Part shown: positions 1-5,165 of the stretch, piece by piece
How the letters are laid out: each line of letters begins with the position of its first letter
Numbering within the stretch: position 1 is the stretch's first letter
Origin: an uncultured Planctomycetota bacterium
Lineage (GTDB): Bacteria; Planctomycetota; Planctomycetia; Pirellulales; UBA1268
Direction of reading: 5' to 3'
NCBI GenBank assembly: GCA_905477565.1
Contig: CAJQGO010000026.1
Location: forward strand, 1-6,197
Length of the DNA stretch: 6,197 bases
Notes under the pieces: model-generated
Told to the model about the DNA's origin: nothing
Databases searched by the model: none
The model's input: only the letters and a program-made list of their open reading frames with translations
Position numbers and translations under genes: made by a program

Positions 1-84
1 TTAAGATTTCCACTATGGGTAGAAAAGGATTGCATTGCACAGACTCAACGAATTTTTATACCGAAAGCACCTTCAAAACGTACT

Positions 85-335
85 TTACTTTTTGTGCAGA
101 AGCAAGAAATCGGCAACTCTTCGGCTTTGATTCTCGTACACTACGAAATATGCTGATTCTGCAGCCGCCTCACCCATTCCAATACTCCTCACTCTTGGCA
201 TCAATTTGGAGTACAGGCCAAAACACGAGAAGTCAAAAGCTACCCGGTATCTTCGTTCTTCGAGGTTTTCTTTTTTGCACCACCGTACTCAGATTTTGTC
301 CGACCAAATAGAGCCAGCCAATGCTCACGAACCAT
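85..335 (-). CDS. possible small hypothetical protein, reading frame broken at an A-run (about 83 aa if joined)
   Basis: I do not recognise this protein and its reality is uncertain. An ATG at 335 (MVREHW...) follows an AGGTGA ribosome-binding-like site at 340-345 by four bases. This frame ends at a TAG at 240-242 after 31 codons. If the ribosome steps back one base at GCA AAA AAG (minus strand, 278-270), reading continues in the next frame (...KKENLEERRY...) to a TAA at 85-87, giving about 83 residues ending ADFLLLHKK. The joined product is rich in charged residues, and about a third of its codons begin with G, as in real genes. There is no signal peptide or membrane helix. An in-frame ATG at 359 would add eight residues but has no ribosome site. 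The break could be a missing A (six present, seven needed), a programmed -1 shift, or a decayed gene. It lies divergent to the redoxin gene with only about 40 bases between the starts. Confidence 0.35.
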
Positions 336-339
336 GAAA

Positions 340-345
340 TCACCT
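340..345 (-). promoter_or_regulatory. ribosome-binding-like site (AGGTGA) for the small minus-strand frame
   Basis: The minus strand reads AGGTGA followed by TTTC and then ATG at 335. This is close to the consensus and well spaced, and it is the reason for preferring ATG 335 over the in-frame ATG at 359, which is preceded by a pyrimidine-rich stretch. It could be coincidence if the frame is not a gene. Confidence 0.3.
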
Positions 346-358
346 GCTAGTAATGGCA

Positions 359-364
359 TATAAT
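359..364 (+). promoter_or_regulatory. candidate -10 box TATAAT upstream of the redoxin gene
   Basis: A perfect TATAAT lies 12 bases before the ATG at 377. No good TTGACA-like -35 element is seen at 16-18 bases upstream, and there is no TGn extension. If used, transcription would begin near 370-372, leaving almost no leader before ATG 377. It would also exclude the ATG at 363 from the message. The sequence is AT-rich here, so a chance match is possible. Confidence 0.3.
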
Positions 365-376
365 GAAAAGAAAGGA

Positions 377-1220
377 ATGAAGAACAATCAAAAAAAGAAT
401 CTCTTATGTCATATGTTTTTTTATTGCAAGTATTTATCTTTCTTTGGATGGACTTGCTGCCGATCCATTTGAAGGCGCTGATCCGATTTGGAATTTACTC
501 CATTCTCCAGCGGTGCAAAAAAACCTCCACATCAATTCATCAAACCAGAAAAAACTCCGTTCCCTTCTCGACACATATGATATTAAATTTCTTCCGTATC
601 GAAATCAGTCACTTGACAAAACAAGGGATGAGGTAGAAGAACTATGGAACGACCTGCTGAAAGATGTAAGGAAAAGTTTTTCACCAACACAATGGGCTTC
701 GCTGACTCAGCTTGCCCAGAAAATTCAGGGACAGCCTATCAATGAGGCGAGACGTTTGGATTTACGAATCAAGGCACCAGAACTACAAGACTCAGGACAT
801 TGGATCAATACAGAGAAACCGCTGACACTCTCTGACTTACAAGGCACCGTTGTTGTTCTTCATTTTTATGCATTTGGTTGTATCAACTGTAAGAACAACT
901 ACCCGGTATATACCGATTGGCAACAACGGTTTGAGGACAAAAATGTTGTACTCATCGGAATTCAGACACCAGAGACGAAAGCTGAACATGATATTGATTT
1001 GATTCGACAAAGAGCCGAAGAGGCCGGCCTTACATTCCCAATTCTTGCTGACATTGAAAAAGATAACTGGCAGGCATGGGGAAACTCAATGTGGCCGAGC
1101 GTTTACGTTCTTGACAAACAGGGCTACATTCGTGAATTCTGGCCTGGTGAGCTTCGTTGGGAGGGTGCGACTGGAGACAAGTATCTCCAGCAACAGATAG
1201 AAAAGCTGATGAGAGAATAG
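377..1220 (+). CDS. secreted thioredoxin-fold (redoxin/TlpA-like) protein, start region broken by an A7 run
   Basis: This is a probable periplasmic thiol-disulfide protein of the TlpA/redoxin type. The uninterrupted frame runs from codon 381 to TAG at 1218-1220. Its first usual start codon is TTG at 444, but the frame is plainly coding before that: it reads KKRISYVICFFIASIYLSLD then GLAADP, a signal peptide with likely cleavage after LAA or LA. It joins the ATG at 377 only if one A is dropped from the run at 390-396, giving a 280-residue product starting MKNNQKRISY. Using that numbering, residues about 30-120 form a helical region (DPIWNLLHSPAVQK, then SPTQWASLTQLAQ) similar to N-terminal regions I associate with planctomycete redoxins. 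The thioredoxin fold follows, with active site C-I-N-C at 168-171 and a Trp-Pro before SVYVLDKQG matching the cis-proline position. It precedes the sulfatase on the same strand by 226 bases. Fold confidence is high; start confidence is low. Confidence 0.82.
390..396 (+). other. A7 homopolymer that breaks the redoxin reading frame
   Basis: Seven consecutive A residues separate ATG 377 (frame MKNNQ...) from the signal-peptide frame that runs on into the redoxin. Six A residues would place them in one frame. The run could be a base-calling insertion, a real frameshift mutation, or a site of transcriptional slippage. A simple -1 ribosomal shift here would enter the third, unrelated frame, so it would not repair the gene. 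Confidence 0.6.
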
Positions 1221-1238
1221 TGCCAAAATGTTGTTACG

Positions 1239-1255
1239 TGCTTTTAGAAAAGGCA
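1239..1255 (+). terminator. weak hairpin after the redoxin gene
   Basis: TGCTTTT pairs with AAAAGGCA through seven pairs, including one G-U, around the loop AGA. It starts 19 bases after the redoxin stop codon. No run of T follows, so intrinsic termination is doubtful; it may only protect the 3' end of the message or be chance. Confidence 0.2.
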
Positions 1256-1436
1256 ACTAAAGCGGTTAGCGATATCGGAAAACAAAATCGTTGGTCGCTC
1301 TGGCTGACTTTGTCACTGCAATTTAATTAAAGAGGTCTGCTTGCGACCAGTATGTACTCTGCCTTAAAAATACGGTTGCGATGACAAAACCGTGGGGCAA
1401 CGATGCCAGCTTTTATCAGTAAGCAGCAGGTCCGTT

Positions 1437-1440
1437 AGGA
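1437..1440 (+). promoter_or_regulatory. ribosome binding site (AGGA) of the sulfatase gene
   Basis: AGGA lies six bases before the ATG at 1447 (TTAGGAAAAATAATG). Together with the signal peptide that begins immediately after that ATG, it settles the start of the sulfatase. Confidence 0.6.
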
Positions 1441-1446
1441 AAAATA

Positions 1447-3597
1447 ATGAAAAAAATTTCTTTTATTGCAGCCAGCATCACGTTATTGGCTACCACAGGA
1501 ACTGCAGACGACACCACCAGGCCAAATGTCATTGTGATCTACACCGATGACCAGGGATATGGGGACGCAACTTGCCTCAATAAAAATGCAAAGTTTTCTA
1601 CCCCAAATATTGACCGACTCGCACATGAGGGAGTTCTTTTCACTGATGGCCATTGCTCAGATACAGTGTGCACACCATCACGGTACGGACTCTTGACCGG
1701 ACGCTATAGCTGGCGAACAGAATTAAAACGTGGTGTCTTTCAGGCAGAACGACCCTGCTTGATACCCGATCAACGAATGACTCTTGCAAGTTTGCTTCGG
1801 GACAATGGTTATCAGACAGCCATGGTTGGGAAATGGCATCTCGGCATGGATTTTCCCGGCACAAGAACAACTCGTGACTGGAGTCAGCCTGTTCTTGATA
1901 TGCCTCTCGACAAAGGATTCGATTATTTCTGGGGAATTCCGGCATCAATGAATTACGGTGTGCTTGCCTGGTTCGAAGGACGGTTTGCGAAAGTTCCTCC
2001 AACTGAATACACATCAAAAAAACCAAACAAAATTGCTCTCGATGATTATCGAATCATGCCACCGTATGACCAGTCAGCATCTGTCAAAGACGCCAATGCT
2101 GCAGGGAATTTTTCTGGCAAACTTGAGGTCGCACCAGACTTCACTGACATTTCGTGCCTTGACCGTTTCACCACACAATCAATTGAGTGGATGAAGCAAC
2201 GGAACATCGACAAGCCATTCTTTCTCTATCTTCCTTACACATCTCCGCATAAGCCAGTCATTCCTATGGATCGCTTTCGAAGGCAGGGAGAGGCTGGTGC
2301 TTATGGCGAATTCATGATCGAAACAGATTGGCACGTCGGGCGAATTTTGAACTTCCTTGAAAAGGAAGGAATTGCCGAGGACACATTTATTCTTTTCACG
2401 AGTGACAATGGTCCTGAAACAACTTGGAAGAAGCGCAAAGAACGCTTCCACCATGCCAGCAATGGACCCTATCGCGAAGGGAAACGATCCATTTACGAAG
2501 GAGGTCATCGGGTTCCGTTTATCGTCCGATGGCCAAATGGCGTTACAAGCCCCGGCCGAACCTATTCATCACCAGTCTGCCAGACCGATTTACTCGCAAC
2601 GCTTGCTGACATGGTAGGTACCGAACTACCAGAGGTTGCCGGAGAAGATAGCCAAAGTTTTCTCCCTGCCCTGACAAAGGCCGCCACTGTAAATCGTGTG
2701 CCGATGATTCATCACAGCAGTCGTGGTGAATTTGCAATTCGTGACACGCAGTGGAAGCTTGTGATGGGTTCCGCAAAAAAAAGAAATCAGGAACTCTACG
2801 ACCTGTCGAATGATCCTGGTGAAACAACGAATCTAATCGAAAAACAAACTGAACGTGCTCAGGCACTTCGGCAGACATTGACACACATTGTTCGCTCTGG
2901 CCGAAGTACAAAAGGCAATGCAGTACCAAATGACACACCGTACTGGGATGATCTATTCTGGATGACAGAGGCCGAGTATCAGCAACCAGATCGAACTGTG
3001 CAAAGCGTTGAAAAGAAAACAAAGATTCATCGTCTTGCCAGCACCCACAGGTCAGTCTTTGATGCTTTCTCATACATTAATCGCTTACCAGAAGTACCTT
3101 ACGAAGATGAATCCTCGGAGGACTTTTCAGGCCGAATATTTGGCCGACTGGCAAACCAGGAAGGCCGTATCCTATTAAAATCTCCACCCGGCATGAGCAA
3201 GCTGGCCTACGAAGGATTCAAAACATTCCTTCGATATGAGGGAGCTACAAGTGTCGGCAATTGTGCGGCCTGCCATACCTTTCCAGATTTTATTGATGGC
3301 AGATCACATCGTATCCAACCTGGCATGGTGGAGGTGCCGACAACCTCGTTACGAAACCTCAATAAAACTTCGGTTGCACTACGGGAAATAATTAATCAGA
3401 AAATCAAATACGCAAAAATCAAACAAAAGGGAGATGCTCCAAAAATCAGTGACGCATACTCTGCGATACGCTTGCATCATGACGACATCTCTGGACTCGT
3501 TGCTTTTGTAGAACTTTTGCGAGACGTTCCAGAGCAGCAGTTTCGGGAACTCGTTCTTGATTCGGAACTTTTTGATCCCTTGCGTGAGACTCATTAA
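1447..3597 (+). CDS. secreted formylglycine-type sulfatase fused to a C-terminal cytochrome c domain
   Basis: This is a family S1 (arylsulfatase-type) hydrolase of sulfate esters with an added heme c domain. Residues 1-20 are a signal peptide (MKKISFIAASITLLATTGTA, cleavage before DD), so it acts outside the cytoplasm. Sulfatase residues visible are metal ligands D34-D35, the formylglycine site C75-T-P-S-R79, GKWHLG with K129 and H131, SPHKP with H268 and K269, SDNG with D320 and N321, and K346 in REGKRSIYEGG. The catalytic domain ends near residue 480. A linker leads to a region from about 539 to 716 containing C606-A-A-C609-H610, then FPDFIDG, VPTTSLRNL and a final SGLVAFVELL. That order resembles the C-terminal half of di-heme cytochrome c peroxidase/MauG-type domains, with one heme motif and without the usual PYFHDG segment after LRN. 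Sulfate-ester substrate is unknown. It needs a formylglycine-generating enzyme and heme-attachment genes, neither of which is in the window. Confidence 0.93.
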   Translation: MKKISFIAASITLLATTGTADDTTRPNVIVIYTDDQGYGDATCLNKNAKFSTPNIDRLAHEGVLFTDGHCSDTVCTPSRYGLLTGRYSWRTELKRGVFQAERPCLIPDQRMTLASLLRDNGYQTAMVGKWHLGMDFPGTRTTRDWSQPVLDMPLDKGFDYFWGIPASMNYGVLAWFEGRFAKVPPTEYTSKKPNKIALDDYRIMPPYDQSASVKDANAAGNFSGKLEVAPDFTDISCLDRFTTQSIEWMKQRNIDKPFFLYLPYTSPHKPVIPMDRFRRQGEAGAYGEFMIETDWHVGRILNFLEKEGIAEDTFILFTSDNGPETTWKKRKERFHHASNGPYREGKRSIYEGGHRVPFIVRWPNGVTSPGRTYSSPVCQTDLLATLADMVGTELPEVAGEDSQSFLPALTKAATVNRVPMIHHSSRGEFAIRDTQWKLVMGSAKKRNQELYDLSNDPGETTNLIEKQTERAQALRQTLTHIVRSGRSTKGNAVPNDTPYWDDLFWMTEAEYQQPDRTVQSVEKKTKIHRLASTHRSVFDAFSYINRLPEVPYEDESSEDFSGRIFGRLANQEGRILLKSPPGMSKLAYEGFKTFLRYEGATSVGNCAACHTFPDFIDGRSHRIQPGMVEVPTTSLRNLNKTSVALREIINQKIKYAKIKQKGDAPKISDAYSAIRLHHDDISGLVAFVELLRDVPEQQFRELVLDSELFDPLRETH

Positions 3598-3605
3598 ATT
3601 TTGCT

Positions 3606-3624
3606 CGTGCTTGGATACAACACG
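3606..3624. terminator. short bulged hairpin after the sulfatase gene
   Basis: Nine bases after the sulfatase stop, CGTG plus TTG pair with CAA plus CACG around the loop GATA, with one bulged C. There is no T-tract on either strand, so its role as a terminator for the two converging gene sets is only a possibility. The rest of the 3598-3699 spacer shows nothing clear. Confidence 0.2.
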
Positions 3625-3699
3625 CATCGGAACAGTATGAATCAATCACGATTCCCACGGCACATGGTTTATTTCTAGCTTCCCACGTATCAAACAGAA

Positions 3700-4161
3700 T
3701 CAACATGACTTGATTGCCCGCCTCACATACCGTGCAAGTTTTTTTGTGGAGTAGTTCTTGGGGACATGAAGAAAACCGTACTGTGCATCGTTCCGAACAC
3801 ACCATTCCAAACCAACCCACATGGAGTAATTGCAGACATAGTCACCAGCATCATACGCCACAGTTGTTTCAGATGTATGGGGGAGTGAAAGTGTTGCCAA
3901 CCGAGTTTGACTAGAACGACCACGTTTATGTGCACGTCGTTCAATACGCAACTTTCGAGCACGGGGGTGTTGGCCCAGACCAAGAACCACGTCTGGTTGT
4001 ACATTCTCGAATACCTGGTCAAACATGTGCCGATCAAATCGCACTTCAAAAATTTTTTTGAATGCATTCCCTGGAAGCTTCATATCTCGAAGCGCTGCTT
4101 CGGTAACATTTGATGTGTAATGCTTATATGGGCCAAAGCCATAAATCAGAATGCGCTGCAT
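3700..4161 (-). CDS. short pyroglutamyl-peptidase-like protein (peptidase family C15 fold)
   Basis: The 153-residue product follows the pyrrolidone-carboxylate peptidase I pattern. Family members remove N-terminal pyroglutamate from peptides in the cytoplasm. Visible are the N-terminal strand ILIYGFGPYKHYTSN (family: GFEPFGG...N), PDVVLGLGQHPRAR (family: lxLGQAgGR), E74 in RIERRA, C110 in AGDYVCN and H132 in FLHVP. These match the Glu-Cys-His triad. The usual length is about 200-220 residues. Here the section between the Glu and Cys motifs, normally carrying the conserved DARIPDN loop and dimer region, is reduced to about 35 residues without that loop. The C-terminal helix looks complete, so this is internal loss and not a truncated end. 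No signal peptide. The ATG at 4161 is the natural start because the first strand begins at once, although no ribosome site is obvious. It lies 87 bases after the ThuA-like gene. Activity on pyroglutamyl substrates is uncertain. Confidence 0.82.
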   Translation of the reverse strand: MQRILIYGFGPYKHYTSNVTEAALRDMKLPGNAFKKIFEVRFDRHMFDQVFENVQPDVVLGLGQHPRARKLRIERRAHKRGRSSQTRLATLSLPHTSETTVAYDAGDYVCNYSMWVGLEWCVRNDAQYGFLHVPKNYSTKKLARYVRRAIKSC

Positions 4162-4248
4162 GAAAAGAACTAGAAGCTGCTTGGATGACGTTGTTAAAAT
4201 GGAAGGAATAACACCTCTTCACTCAAATGATTTATTCATAGACTTTGG

Positions 4249-5112
4249 TTAGTATCGACTCATCGCACGCGTGTTGATGACAGTTTCTAAAGCCGGAACA
4301 GGTTGATCTACTGACCAGAAAATACCATTGATTATTACTCGTACAGCGTTTGGGTTCGTAAAATCTTTTTCATGTCCAAGCGAGGTAGTGAAAACACGAC
4401 TCCCATATAGATTCTTCCATGTCCATGCAACCGGCGCTGACATGGTGTGTTCAAGTTCATGCACTCCAAATTGATTTGTCACAGTGCCAACACGCTTTGA
4501 ATGTCCAGTACCGATCAACAAAGGCTCAATTCCCGGTTGTGCATCGATAAGATAGAGCGTTCCTTGTGACTCCCATCCATCCATATCTACTCCATGCAAA
4601 ATTGGATGACGTGCAGCATGAGTTGCAGGCTTCACCTGAGTCTTTCCAGCCAGATGAATCAGATACGGAGAACCCAGAACCTTTTGTCCGAAATCATTAT
4701 TGAGTGCATGACGCGGATGATCCTTTGGATAATTAAATGCATGCGTACTCGTTCGAAGACCAACAACTGCTTTACCCGACTCAATAAATTCTGTGATATG
4801 GGCACGTTGGTCATCTTCCAGCTGGAGAAAACGCATAAAGAATATGCCGACATCAGCATCTTTGAGTACTTCAAGTCCAGGCAGACCACGTTTATCTTTC
4901 TCAGGATCCCACGCCGGATTGATGACCGTTGTGCGGAAACCAAGTCGCTCGAGTTCAGTCGCGAGGAACGGCATCGTCAATTGCGGTGAATAGTGATGGG
5001 TGCCAACAACAAGAACTGCATGTGGGGGCTGTACTGCCTCTACAAATTGACAGCAACAGACAACGCCAAAAAAAATTATGCCACAGAAGACTTTACTCAT
5101 GCTGTTCTTCAC
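4249..5112 (-). CDS. secreted ThuA-like domain protein
   Basis: This is a ThuA-type protein (trehalose-utilisation family, a class-I glutamine-amidotransferase-like fold). ThuA family members are linked to sugar and glycoside metabolism, but the reaction of this protein is unknown. Numbered from the GTG at 5112, residues 1-26 form a signal peptide with a hydrophobic core GIIFFGVV, a run CCC and likely cleavage after VEA. The mature part shows HAVLVVGTHHYSPQ, then ELERLGFRTTVI, FMRFLQLEDDQRAHITEFIE, GLRTSTHAFNY and the family-typical ending GSRVFTTSLGHEKDF with NGIFWSVD. The length of 287 residues suits a single ThuA domain plus signal. ATG at 5100 (MSKVFCG...) is an equally good start and keeps the signal peptide; neither has a strong ribosome site. 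It starts 53 bases after the alpha/beta hydrolase stop, so the two are probably co-transcribed. Confidence 0.88.
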   Translation of the reverse strand: MKNSMSKVFCGIIFFGVVCCCQFVEAVQPPHAVLVVGTHHYSPQLTMPFLATELERLGFRTTVINPAWDPEKDKRGLPGLEVLKDADVGIFFMRFLQLEDDQRAHITEFIESGKAVVGLRTSTHAFNYPKDHPRHALNNDFGQKVLGSPYLIHLAGKTQVKPATHAARHPILHGVDMDGWESQGTLYLIDAQPGIEPLLIGTGHSKRVGTVTNQFGVHELEHTMSAPVAWTWKNLYGSRVFTTSLGHEKDFTNPNAVRVIINGIFWSVDQPVPALETVINTRAMSRY

Positions 5113-5165
5113 TTTCTGTCAACGAAGTAGGGCAGAGTCAGTTAGTTCATGAAATGGGATGTGTC

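Larger units (their letters stand above)
1221..1446. other. intergenic spacer with short hairpins, leader of the sulfatase gene
   Basis: No gene is seen in these 226 bases. Nineteen bases after the redoxin stop there is a 7-pair hairpin with a 3-base loop (1239-1255, one G-U pair) lacking a T-tract, so it is at best a weak terminator. A second short stem, ACGGTT/AACCGT (1372-1377 with 1388-1393), competes with GTTGC/GCAAC (1375-1379 with 1397-1401). Promoter-like matches are poor: TTTAAT near 1322 lacks a -35 partner, and TTGCGA with TTAAAA 17 bases on matches only loosely. Confidence 0.4.

Noticed and set aside
15..311. Plus-strand open frame of 98 codons starting MGRKGLHC
   Set aside because: Its composition (many Phe, Thr, Cys, few Gly/Ala/Glu) is unlike a real gene, it has no ribosome site, and it lies opposite the more gene-like minus-strand frame.
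1..360. Plus-strand frame 1, open from 1 to 153, TGA at 154-156, then open to TAA at 361; considered as the tail of an upstream gene or a TGA-recoded gene
   Set aside because: It is the codon-aligned mirror of the minus-strand frame at 85-243, so openness is partly explained by that. Few codons begin with G and no known motif appears. A partial gene ending at 156 cannot be excluded.
444..446. TTG 444 as the true start of the redoxin
   Set aside because: It would fall inside the hydrophobic signal-peptide region and leave the protein without its export signal, although the coding frame clearly extends upstream.
406..636. Open frame MSYVFLLQVF... overlapping the redoxin, reachable by a -1 shift at the A7 run
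   Set aside because: It is an out-of-frame shadow of the redoxin gene; the redoxin frame carries the signal peptide and the thioredoxin motifs.
3446..3820. Minus-strand 124-codon frame spanning the sulfatase 3' end and the C15-like gene
   Set aside because: It overlaps two well-supported genes in other frames and has Cys/Arg-rich composition typical of a shadow frame.
4659..4943. Minus-strand open frame of 94 codons inside the ThuA-like gene
   Set aside because: It is a shadow of the ThuA-like coding sequence in another frame, with no motif of its own.
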